Positions 51,751 to 62,699 of a stretch of DNA of 64,000 nucleotides are shown here, piece after piece (the stretch's first letter is position 1; every line of letters starts with the position of its first letter). The stretch spans positions 54,735,253 through 54,799,252 of the forward strand of contig CM051458.1 of NCBI GenBank assembly GCA_028274465.1, given 5' to 3'. Below the pieces are notes generated by a model. The model was not told the DNA's origin. It made no database searches and saw only the letters and a program-made list of their open reading frames with translations. Position numbers and translations under genes: made by a program. The DNA is from Plantago ovata. Its lineage: Eukaryota > Streptophyta > Magnoliopsida > Lamiales > Plantaginaceae.

Positions 51751-54545
51751 CACCCATAACGGCCAAAAGTTAATCAAAATGATCGCGCCTCCCGTCATGT
51801 TCGTTATTCAGTAGGGGGTGTGGGGGTGTGGGGGGGGGGGTGTGGGGTTGTAGTACTTATGCTAGTACTAGTACTAGTTTTTTTACCGGTACTAGCACTA
51901 TTTCTGGTTTCGCGGTACTTGTGGTATTACTTGTACTAGTACTCATGCGGGTCAAGGTCGTTCTAAAGGACCGATGTTGTCGGTACTAGTACTATGGATC
52001 GGCACTGTTCACGGCCGTTTAAAAAGGACCGACGTTGTCGGTACTGGTACTAGTACTAGTGGGTTGGGGGGTGGGGGGTAGTTGTATTTTTTGTGGTAGT
52101 ACCAGTGCTAGTACTTATGCCGATGTATGTTTCAGTACATATGTCAGTACCGGTACAACTAGTAGTACATCGCGCAAATTAGTACTAATGTCGGCAATGT
52201 GTAATGGAAACGCATAACGGTTGTGGTATGAGTGCCTAGAACTGGTTTGGTGCCACATTACCCGTGGTAGTACAAGTGATAGTACTTATGCCCGATGTCA
52301 GTACATGTGCTAGTACAGGTACAACTAACGGTACATCCGTAATGGAAAAGTAGGGACCGATAATAGGTACCTACTCCCTCATTTTCAGCAGGGGGTGTGG
52401 TAGTACAAGTACTAGTACTCATGCGGGTCACGGTCGTTCTAAAGGACCGATGTTGTCGGTACTAGTACTATGGATCGACACTGGTCATGGTCGTTTTAAA
52501 AGGATCGATAATGTCGGTACTAGTACTAGTACTAGTGGGTTTGGGGGGGGGGAGGAGGTACTGGTACTTTGTGGTAGTACCAGTGCCAGTACTTATGCTG
52601 ATGTCAGTACATGTGCTAGTACCGGTACAATTACTGGTACATCCATAATCGAAAAGTAGGGACCGATAATAGGTAGCTATTCCCTCATTTTCAGCTCTGG
52701 GTGTGTGGGGTTGCAGTACTTATGATAGTACCAGCACTAGCAATTAGACGTGTGTGGGGACCTATACTAGCAACAGTTGGTGTCGTAATACTTGTGGTAG
52801 TACTAGTACTAGTACTAAGGCTGGCAACGTGTAAGGGAAACGAATGATGGTGCCGATCTCAGTGCCTGCCCCATGCATACATTAGATACTAGCAATTGTA
52901 CGTTTTGGTGTCATAGTTCTCGTGGTAGTACTAGTACTAGTATTAATGTCGTCCACATGCACTCCAAAAATGTGTGATAGTGTCGGCACCAGTACTAGCG
53001 CCTCCATCGATGTTTTCGGTACTAGTACTAGTACTATTGGGTTGGGGGGGGGGGTAGTAGTATATGTGGTAGTACCAGTGCTAGTAAATATGCCGATGTT
53101 TGTATCAGTACATGTGTCAGTACCGGTACAAGTAATGGTACATCGCGCAAATGGAAAAAGCAGGGACTAGTACTTATGATTGCACCGTTACTAGCAATTA
53201 GACGTGTTGTGGGACCGACACTAGCATCAGCTGTTGCCGTAGTAACTGTGGCAGTGCTAGTATTAGTACTAAGACGGGCAACATGTAATTGAAATGCATA
53301 ACGATGCGGGTATCTGTGTCTAGCACTGGTTTGGTGCCATAGTACCCGTTAATAGTTCAGATTAGTCCAGATTTGCTTAATAGTATTTCATACTACAAAT
53401 AAGTTCAGTTCAGTTTAGAACTGTTAAGTTCAGTTCAGTTCAGTTCAGTTCAGTTCAACTTCGTCAAGTTCAGTTTAGTTCAGAAAAATGTTGTTTAGTT
53501 CAGACGAAGAGAACATAACTTTAATGACCTTAAATAAGCTAAGCTTAGCTATTGTAAGAGGATTAGATTAGTAATAGGAATTCTAAAACTTCCTCTAATC
53601 GTATACTAATACTTAGGATAGGACGCAATTAATAAAATTAGATTAAAAATTAATTAACAATTTCAGAAATAATTGTAATTATTAATTAAAGTTAATTAGT
53701 ACGTTTGTTTTATAAGTAGTTATAAGTAGTATTAGTACCCCGTGGTAGTACTCGTGGTAGTACTTTATGCCGGTGTCAGTACATGTGCTAGTCGGTACAA
53801 TTAATGGTACATCCGCAATGGAAAGTAGGGATCGATAATAGGTACCTCTTCCTCTTCTTAGCAGGGGGTGTGTGGGGGTTGCAGTACTTATGATAGTACC
53901 AGCAATAGTAATTAGACGTGTGTGCGGACCGACACTAGCAACAGTTGGCGTCGTAGTATTTGTGGTAGCACTAGTACTAGTACTAACGCCGACAACGTGT
54001 AAGGGAAACGGATGATGGTGCCAATCTAAGTGCCTGCCCCATGCATACATTAGATACTAGCAATTGTACGTTTTGGTGTCATAGTTCTCGTGGTAGTACT
54101 AGTACTAGTATTAACGCCGTCCACGTGCACTCCAAAAATGTGGGATAGTGTCGGCACCAGTACCAGCGCATGCACCAGAACTAGCGACTAGTAAGTACCC
54201 TTTTATTTGGACGTGAACAAGCGATTGCAATTGTAGACGTAGGATACTAGTATTTTTTGGACGTGAGCACTCCTATATTAGATAACAAAAAAAGAATAAA
54301 AAAGTAATGTAATGGAAAAAAAAAAGGAAGAATAGTGAAGAAAAAAAAAAGGGAAGAAAAATTGTAAACGGAAGTAAAAATAGTGAAGGTCCGATGTTGC
54401 CACACATACATTGTTCAAAATTGGAAAAATGGTCAAAATTGGGCTAGTGTTACACATCAGATGGGCCGAGAAATGGTACAAGGTAACCATGGATGTACCA
54501 GTACGGATCCATAGTACTGGTACTGGTACCATCATACTATAGTTT
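51751..54545. repeat. GTACTAG-rich repeat domain
   Basis: About 2.8 kb in which GTACTAGTAC/ACTAGTACTAGT and variants (GTACCAGTGCTAGTAC, GTACCGGTACAA) recur dozens of times. Higher-order copies are visible: about 51935-52085 repeats at 52410-52560, and about 52695-53005 repeats at 53870-54170. Several copies are followed by runs of 6-11 G (for example 51832, 52540, 53046). It has no long reading frame of note. LTR element A inserted in its left margin: the motif also occurs at 39430, just left of the LTR. Confidence 0.93.
53400..53485. repeat. (AGTTC)n microsatellite
   Basis: A run of AGTTC pentamers, perfect at about 53428-53456 and degenerate around it, inside the GTACTAG domain. Confidence 0.93.
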
Positions 54546-55007
54546 GAGTGCTGGGATAGTGTCCTTGACCTATGGGCAACTACAACCCATTATTGTTGTT
54601 TCCTTTATTATTTTTTTTCTTTTATGTTTAAATGTAAACCCAACGTCATCCAAAACTATCCCACTCCCTCCCACGACCACCCCCAAATTCGTTCCTCCAA
54701 ATCCGTAATTCAACTAACTACTACCGAAACATGAGAAGGTGTAATTCAAGTGGACATTTACCACACATAACTATTATCTGCTCACCCCAACATAAATCAA
54801 AATAAACCAACAATCACCTGATCTACAAACTAAGCTACTGCCAATAAAACATGACTTTAATATAATGAAGATTGAATACTAATGGTTCGTGTCGGCCCGC
54901 ATGAATGGTATTGCTCATACGCGATTCATCCATTCAACAACAAAAGACGCAAACTAACATAGTGATGGGGTGGAAAATGTAATGATGTTTCGATACAATT
55001 TGAAGAA
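54546..55007. other. 3' flank of the Mutator-like transposase gene
   Basis: AT-rich sequence with no gene recognised. The expected terminal inverted repeat of a Mutator-like element could lie here, but I could not match it to sequence right of 60.1 kb. Confidence 0.4.
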
Positions 55008-55604
55008 TTACGGGTTCTGAATTGAGTCGTCAGGTTGTAGGACTGGGTTGGGGTCATTCAGGGCTTTCTTGCACGTGCTCCAGTAGTGGCGTCCCAACTT
55101 CCCGCATCTTCTCCACACGAACCTTCGGATGAGTTTTGTCTTCCTGACCCGAAGCCTTTTCTCTTGAGGGCGGCCTGTGCCTTTCTGCATGGTAGGCGGA
55201 ACGATCTTCACGGGTGTTTCCGTATCGATAAACTCAAACTTCTCAGTAGTCGGGATGGAGTTGATGTCAACTGAGTATGCCTTCTTGTATGTGTCAGCAA
55301 AGTAGTATGGGTCAATGAGGTCACGCACATCAATTTTCTCCCTGGTTATCACAGATATAGCGTGCACACATGGGAACCCAAGTACCTGCCATTGCCAACA
55401 CGTGCAAGTCTTCTGTGATAAGTCTACCTGGATCAGGCAGGCAAATATATGTGTTAGAAGGCTGCTACACATGCGTATAAATAATGAAAACAGGGGACAC
55501 ATTACCAACCATCCAAATATTGGACAAAAATCATAGTAAAGAATGATTTCTGTGATATAAGCAGATGACTTGGGATAGCATACTCTGAGGGTAGTATGGT
55601 TAAA

Positions 55605-56641
55605 TTAGGGGTAATTTTCATACAGACCCCCTGTTAGTTTCATCAATTACGAATCTTCCCCTGCTAGTTCAACAATAACATATTTTCCCTTGTTAGTGAA
55701 AAACAATTACATCCAGCCCCACGACTTTGACTTTCGGCGAATTAAGGCCTGGAAATGACAAATTTGCCCTCATTTAAAATTCAGATTTCAGAAACACCCA
55801 AACACAATCAACTTTCCTTTATTGCACATTTGACTCCAAAATTTCTAATTTTACAAAATTAACCTACATAATTTTTTAAAATTTCAACATCATCCAAAAT
55901 ATTTTTTTTAAACAAGCCCCTACACATTTTATATCTAAATATTAACCCCATAATATTAAAATAAATAAATAAGTAATAATAAGAATTCCAAAAATAATTT
56001 AAAATTAAATAAAAAACAAAAAAAAAGAAAAAACGGCGATCGGACCTCCGACCGGAGCTGGCAGCTCTGGTCGGAACTTTAAATAGCTCCGACCGGAGCT
56101 ATTTACAGCTCCGATTGGAGCTGTAATTAGCTCAACAAGAGCTATTTACAGCTCCGATCAGCCCCAATCGGAGCTGATTTACAGCGCCGTCGGAGCTGCA
56201 AATAGCTCCGATTTACAGCTCCGTCGGAGCTATAAATAGCTCCGGTTGGAGCTAATTACAGCTCCGGTTGGGGCTGCAAATAGCTCCAATCGGAGCTATT
56301 TACAGCTCCGGTTCGGAGCTATTTAGAGCTCTGGTCGACGGAGTTGTGTGGGCACAACTCCGGTACCGGAAAAATTCCGGTACCGGAGTTTAGAGCTTGA
56401 AGAAGAAGATGATTAATGAAAAAAAAAAAAAAGGAAAAAGGAAAAGAAAACATTGAAAAAAGAAAAAGGAAAACATAAATGAAAAAAGAAAAATATTGGT
56501 AAGGGCATGTTTGGGGAGAGAAGATTTGTAAGTTGGTCAACATTTTTGGATAAAATGGGGCTAGATGTAATTGTTGAACTAGCAGGGCAAGAAACGTAAT
56601 TAGGTGCAGCAGTGGGGGTAGATTTTAGAAAATTCCCTTTA
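55605..56641. mobile_element. Non-autonomous TIR transposon inside a transposase intron
   Basis: Ends are inverted: TTAGGGGTAATTTTC at the left, and TAAAGGGAATTTTC reading in from the right. The inversion extends over subterminal blocks (CTGCTAGTTCAACAATAACA left, CTGCTAGTTCAACAATTACA right). GTTAAA flanks both ends (55599-55604, 56642-56647). It has no transposase. A palindromic GCTCCG array fills its centre. The superfamily is unclear. Confidence 0.8.
56035..56397. repeat. Array of AGCTCCGNNCGGAGCT-type palindromes
   Basis: About 360 bp of closely spaced GCTCCG and CGGAGC half-sites separated by short TATTTAC or AAATA spacers. Many pairs form perfect or near-perfect inverted repeats (for example AGCTCCGACCGGAGCT, AGCTCCGATTGGAGCT). 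It ends with a GTACCGGAATTTTTCCGGTACC-like palindrome (about 56360-56382). The array can fold into many alternative hairpins. Confidence 0.93.
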
Positions 56642-56714
56642 GTTAAAGAGTAACCGTGATACATAATACAACATAGCTTGGTAGAATGACGAGAGAATGT
56701 AAAAAAAACATGTA

Positions 56715-56978
56715 CTCCCTCCGTCCCAATGATAAGTCTACGTTTGCTTTTTGCACGGTTTTTAATGAATAATTTTGTTTGGTAGTGTTATATTAATATT
56801 GTATGTAAATGTGGGGTAGTTGATTAAAAAAGTGTGAGATATGAGTGGAGATAAAGAAGTGTAAATCTGGGGTCCATATTTAAAATAATATAGATGAGAT
56901 GTAGGGTACTTTCCAAAAATGGAAACGTAAAGAATTGATTGGGACGTCCTACGTAAAGAATTGATTGAGACAGATGAG
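56715..56978. mobile_element. Stowaway-like MITE, copy 2
   Basis: CTCCCTCCGTCCC start, inverted end GACAGATGAG, TA on both sides. About 264 bp and nearly identical to 25797-26066. It lies in the transposase intron just right of the TIR transposon. Confidence 0.92.
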
Positions 56979-59900
56979 TATATTAAAAAATATACATGAA
57001 GAAGAAGAAGAGTAAGGAAGTTTATCTATTAAAAAAAAAAAAAAACTAAAAGAATTCGTAGCTATATATAATCATGATAACGAGAACTGCTTATGAAGGA
57101 AAATGGTAAGCTACCACAAACTTGTCACATGTTAGTTGCGAGATACTGATATACTCGCCATGGTTAATTAGATGATATTAATTCACATACATGTATATTA
57201 TAATCATGGCACTTACAGTTGTCGACGGGTCTGAGTGGACAAGATATTTCACCCCTTTAATAGCAACTTGAATTGACCACGATGATTCAGATCCCTCATA
57301 CATGTTCCACTTAGCTTCCATGAATTGGGTCATGGCCCCAGTCCATGTTTTCGCGTCTGCACGCCTATCAACAAACCACACCATAAGCTGTGCCCTAATC
57401 ATGTCCACAATATGTGTAATTGGAAGGGAACGGGAAGAAAGAATCCAGTTGTTGAAGGATTCTGCTGCGTTGCTGGTCATCTCACCATAACGCAGTAGTT
57501 TCGGCGAGAATGCAACACACCACCTTTCTGGTGGCAGATCTTTCATCCAATTCCTTGACACTTCACCTCCTAGCCTATGTAATTGACTGAGTGCATCTTC
57601 ATATAGACGCATGTTTGGTGCGTATGCCACATTGGCATGCAGGTAGCACAGGATGTTACGCTTCTTCTCTGTGTTGCGACTCTTAGGGAAAGCAGTCCGT
57701 AGGTTCTTCATGAGGTGGTAAAGGCATTAGAAGTGGAGAGGCTTCTTGTCAAACACTATGTCGAAAGCTTTTAGTATTCCTCCCGCTCGGTCGGATACAT
57801 ACATTATTTCCTGTGCATGGTAAATGTGCTCCTGTAGCAGCCGTATGAACCATACCCAGTTCGACATATTTTCATTATCAATGACTGCAAAAGAGACCGG
57901 GAACAAACCTTTTACAGAAAGACATTTTAATATGTGTGAGTATGGGTGTTGATACTATCTTAAATGATGTGCAATATAGACAAGCAGCCAAAAAAATAGT
58001 ATCCATAACGTGTTAAATATGGTCCATATGAATGCAACAAGTTGATTACGAAAATCTGCCATTCAGCTTACCCCCAGATTTCAGGTTCTTTATTTCAAAT
58101 TTCCGATAAATGACAGGCTAACACTGGTAGTGAAATTAAACAGATTATCACACATTCACACTAATCTTAAACAAACTTCACCATTATCAATCTGGCTCAC
58201 ATAAGGAAGCAAAATAGCTGAACGTAAATGATTTGGTTATTCAAAAAACATGAATGGCTTTGTTGGAAATAACACCAAGACGCCGGAAAACAGTGAAATC
58301 TTGCTCAATAATTAACACATAACCATATGTTCCAACTCTACTATCCGAGATTACTAGTACAAGTTATGATTATTAAATATAGTCTTGAATAATAGCACTA
58401 ATGAGTTCTAAGATGTAACATTTATCAGTGACCCAAAAAATTTAAAAACAAAAAGGCCATTTTTTAAAAAAAATATATATGCAAATGGAAGTTGAAGGGC
58501 GCGGTGTTGTGGAGTTTGAATGCAGGAACGCGAGAGAGTATGAAATGTGGACTCAAGGTGTGTTGAGGATTCTCCCCACCATCGCCGAAATAAAGAAAAA
58601 GCATCACAAGTAGGTAGCTATGTAAGATTTGGGTCAGCAAATTAAACAAGTGTGAGTCCAGAGTTATAAGTAGTAGTAAGTAAACAGGACACTGGTTTGT
58701 GTGTTGATTTAGGCCTAGATATGTGCATTGACTTCTGTTGTCATCAACTCTTTGATTAGTGCTCTGGAGTTTGTTAGTAAGTACTACATGTAATTTGTTT
58801 AATGAGAGTGCAGTGACTTATCAAAGTTGAGTAGGATCTGATGGAACTAGATGAACAATAAACAAATATTACAGCTTCAGATCCACTTAATTATTCCTAA
58901 CAGCTTATACTATTAGTTTGATTAATTGCAAGTTGGATTCAAAACTTGAGCAAAAGATGAATGATACACATTCTGTTGTATAAAACATAAGGAAACTGAA
59001 GAAAAATGAAAACTATTCATGTATGTCTCTTATTTTTTGGCAGCTTTGAGTAATCTCAACAAGTAGAGAAAGAGCCTTATGATATCCAAGTAGAGCATAA
59101 TAGAAGCCAAGATGTGCTCATCGTACGTGTATCGTTTGATCAACAGTTCAGTATCCCAAAACATTTAAAAAAAAAATATATGCAAATGGCAGCAGATACA
59201 AAAGTGAAAGTATGTGTAAGTATAGGGGTTGACCTTGGTTTCCATCTTTGGCAGTAGCTACGAGTATTGTCCCTTTATATTTGTTTCTCATGAAGGTACC
59301 ATCAACAAAAAGCATAGGCCTGCAGTACCGAAAACCGTCTAGTGATGCCTTGAAGGCGAAGAAGAAACGCTTGAATTTGTTGCTAGCTGCATCAACTTGT
59401 AAATCAACAATGCTTCCTGGGTTGGTTGTTCGAATAGCCTCAGAGTACCACCGGAGTTCATCGGAAGATGATGAGTAGCTTCCGAAGATGTTAGCCTTAG
59501 CCTCCTGAACCCCTCTATACACCTTCATGTATGGTATTTCGAAACCATGCGTAAGTAGTAAAGATGCCTTGACGCGACAGGGTTTAATGTCAGGCTTCTC
59601 TTGGACTTTTTCTTGTATCAAACCTGCAATAAGCTTTGCTCCCATCCGTTTGGTGTCATTCCGCATTACTGACAATCTGCAAGTATGCTTCAGATCCGCA
59701 TTTTTGATTGCCATGGCTTGAGTCACATCATCCTTGATGGTGTTTATGAACCAATTTCACCCATCTGCGCCCCTCCACTTACAATGGGCTTTAGTGTACT
59801 TAGTATCATTCCTCTTCAACTTGAAGTGGAAACCTAGCTTAGATGCATACTTGCTAAGCTCCTGCCTATATTCTTCCACACCACCTAGGAAAACTTGCCC

Positions 59901-60068
59901 TACACCAGTTATAATCTTGACCCATTCCCTTGACATAAGTAACTTTTCTTTGGGTGGTTTGGAGATATCGTAGTGTGGGGTACTGTTACTGATGCCCTGA
60001 AACCAATCACCGGTTGGCTCCTTATCATCCCTACACCTCTTTTTGGCTAGCTTACCTGAGTTGCACAA

Positions 60069-61096
60069 ATAATCAGACTATTAGAAATCCTGAAAATTAG
60101 GAAGCGCATATAAGCTAACATTTAAACAAGTTCAACAAAGTTCTAGAAAATTTTCAGAAAGATATCAAGAATTATCAGCAACCATTTGAGCAGCTGAAAA
60201 AATTTAGGTAATTTTAGATTACTGAAGGATAAAATTTTCCATCTGCAGGAATACCCTGGAACATGGGGGCATGAAACCAAGAAACTGGATGGAAGGACCA
60301 ACGACCATAAATAAGGCCTCTGGAAACAGAGTGATGGAAAGTGCAGAGGTATAGAAGCGATTAACAAGACAACATATGCATGCTTAGTATGAGTTGTGTA
60401 AGTGGAAGGAGGTAGCAAGTTAAACAAACTACAGCTTTAAAAATGCATAAGTTCAGAATGAAATGCAGGTAGTTTTACATGTAGCATATACATACAAAAA
60501 GTTAGAAATTTCCCGGACCTGTGTCATGATATTAGTTCCATATATTTTCCGAATTAAGTTTATCATAATGTGCTAATAAAGATTATCAATCAAATCTTGA
60601 ATATTCTAGTCTAGCCAAACGAAAGCAAGACCAAAAGTTCACACAATATATGCGCCCACACTTATAGGATAAAAAATCGCAACAATGTCAAGGATTTCAT
60701 CCCCTCTCCTGCAAATGCCACCTGCCAATAAGTACCAATTGCCAGTAATATTAATGAAACTGAATATCCTTCTAAATCATGATGGAGAGTTTCACCTTCA
60801 CTTTCAAAAGGCAAAGCACAAAGAAAGAAACAAGGAAGAGCAAGAATGGCAATTGTTCTCTAAAACTCTAAACACCAATAAAGCAATGTACTAAACCATA
60901 CTAACGACAGTGCCACAAGGAACAAGAAAATTCAGAAAAGACATCAAAGTTTCAGAAACTTGCAACAAGTTGAATAATCTAGTCAAGTCAGAAACTCAGA
61001 ATACAACCAAAATCCAACAATTAAAGTTCAGACAATATATATGCACCCACAGTCATCAATCAAATCACGCAAATTTGACTTATAATTTTACCTGAC
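60069..61096. other. Upstream of the transposase; no gene recognised
   Basis: AT-rich, no recognisable exon or repeat. It may include 5' exons and the promoter of the transposase gene and the terminal repeat of its element. Confidence 0.4.
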
Positions 61097-62368
61097 TGAT
61101 GAATGTGTATTTTACACTTTCATTTGAGTCTTTTTCACCTATTTTAGCTATCCTCTATGTTAATTTAGCTATATTTTAATGCATTTTATTAGAATAGTGT
61201 CACGTTTCCCTTTAGATTTTATTTTACAGGTTTTGGTTGAAATTCGAGGATTTCCGGGCAATTATATCGTAGTTGACAAGGAATTGGTGTTCCAGAAGCC
61301 TATTTGGAGTATCTGAAGGTTTCCGGATAGGATTTGGAGTCTAGGGGCCGAATCTGGAGGTTAGAAGGCTACTAGAAGTCAGAAACCGAGTTCGAAAAGG
61401 GGAAGAAATCCAAAAACGCGTCGAAAACGCGGAATTCCGCGAATTTTTCTCCGGGGCGAACCGCCGCAGAGGTGGGGCGAACCGCCCCACAATAATTCGA
61501 AGCCTATATATAGTTGCTCAGTTTTCTCCGAAAATCATATCTTTCCAGACCTACTTTCTCACCTCTCTCTATAGTTTTAGGTAGGGACTTCCCAGAGCCT
61601 GTTCTGGGGGTCTGTAGCTTAGGGGATACTTTTTCATAGCAGTTTGGAGCTCGTAGGATCGCAATCATCCGGAGATTGACAACCTTCGGTAACTTGTATC
61701 TTACAGTTTTATTCTACTTATTTTATTATATTCTTTCAACATGTTTTCTTCTATGATTTCTGTTGGTTGCATGCCTATTATGAGTAGCTAAACTTATCGT
61801 TGGTGGTAGTATGTGAATTCTTAGCGAAGGGAAGATAATCATGCTAATGGCTATATCGCGCATTATACTCCGTGTCATTGCTTTATTTCGTTGATCAGGC
61901 ACAACCTAAATTCTCGTATGTTGTATTAATTATTATGCACAATTGGACCCTCGTCGACCTGTTCGCGAGTTTATCTTCGTAGTTATGAATAATTACGGAA
62001 CACATTAGGACAATAGTGATTGACTTGTCAGACCAATTATCTTCGTAGTGTTTAATAATTGCAACATGACACTAGATTGATTCAAAGATCTCTATGCAAG
62101 ACCGAGGAATTTATGCATGATTATCGACCCGTTATGTTAAGAAAGATCATACTATCACCAACCTCCATTATCTGCTAGAAACCCCTTTGCTATCTGTTGC
62201 TGTTTTTATATTCTAAATTAGATTTGATAAAGCTAGTTATAGTCCTGAGAGAACGACACTCGAGTCATTCTACTGCTACACTACGGTTTTCGTTGTAGTT
62301 GTGGATTGCCTTTGGCTAAATAACAAATATTATTTGCTGAATCCGGAGCACGACATCCGCGTTCATCA
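61097..62368 (+). repeat. 5' LTR of a third Athila-like element (C)
   Basis: TGATGAAT...GTTCATCA, about 1.27 kb, in the opposite orientation to elements A and B and most like the LTR of B. It has a TATATATAG box near 61506 with GGGGCGAACCGCC hairpins just upstream (about 61450-61492). It is followed by a primer-binding site for tRNA-Asp. Confidence 0.92.
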
Positions 62369-62371
62369 AAT

Positions 62372-62389
62372 TGGCGCCGTTGCCGGGGA
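62372..62389 (+). promoter_or_regulatory. Primer-binding site of element C (tRNA-Asp)
   Basis: TGGCGCCGTTGCCGGGGA, complementary to the 3' end of plant tRNA-Asp including CCA; three bases after the LTR. The primer tRNA starts minus-strand DNA synthesis here. Confidence 0.93.
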
Positions 62390-62513
62390 CTATACTCCTT
62401 TTTTCTGTTTAATTTGTTTATATTTTCAGCTTTAGATTCCTAATTCTATTAGTTTTAGTTTTCCTTTTTAATCTCTCTCTGATACTGCTTTCCTAGTCTG
62501 TTACAGATAGTGT

Positions 62514-62665
62514 ATGCCGCATACACGTTCTGCAGGAACACCGCTTGCTGATTCAATTGCTGAGATCGACAGAGTCTACCACCAAAGAAGGCGACTACTT
62601 GAAAGGCGCGCGCTATCCATTAATATGGCCTCATATTCAGACAAACAGAAATCCCAAAACGCCCG
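62514..62665 (+). pseudogene. Truncated gag start of element C
   Basis: Begins MPHTRSAGTPLADSIAEIDR, the same leader as gag of element B (about 46650-46560 minus). Homology ends near 62645 and the rest of the element is absent, replaced by unrelated repeat-like DNA. Confidence 0.8.
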
Positions 62666-62699
62666 GGGGCAACATTTTCAGGTGGCGATGTTTTTTCCG

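Larger units (their letters stand above)
55008..60068 (-). pseudogene. Mutator-like (MULE) transposase, three exons, with in-frame stops
   Basis: Exons in coding order: 60068-59234, 57908-57217, 55427-55008; both junctions are GT-AG and in phase. Order of domains: DNA-binding N-terminal part (CRLSVMRNDTKRMGAKLIAG, HGFEIPYMKVYRGVQEAKAN), the MULE catalytic domain (LFVDGTFMRNKYKGTILVAT ... FAVIDNENMSNWVWFIRLLQ ... VSDRAGGILKAF, holding the first two acidic residues), NAAESFNNWI, and the SWIM zinc finger (CTCWQWQVLGFPCVH). The C-terminal zinc knuckle has lost its first Cys (RRCGKLGRHYWSTC). A TGA (59757-59759) and a TAA (57727-57729) interrupt the frame, so it is probably inactive. The first exon may begin further upstream. 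Confidence 0.88.

Noticed and set aside
52035-53170. Val/Leu/Ser/Thr-rich frames in the GTACTAG domain
   Set aside because: Their composition is imposed by the repeat; no conserved features or splice context.
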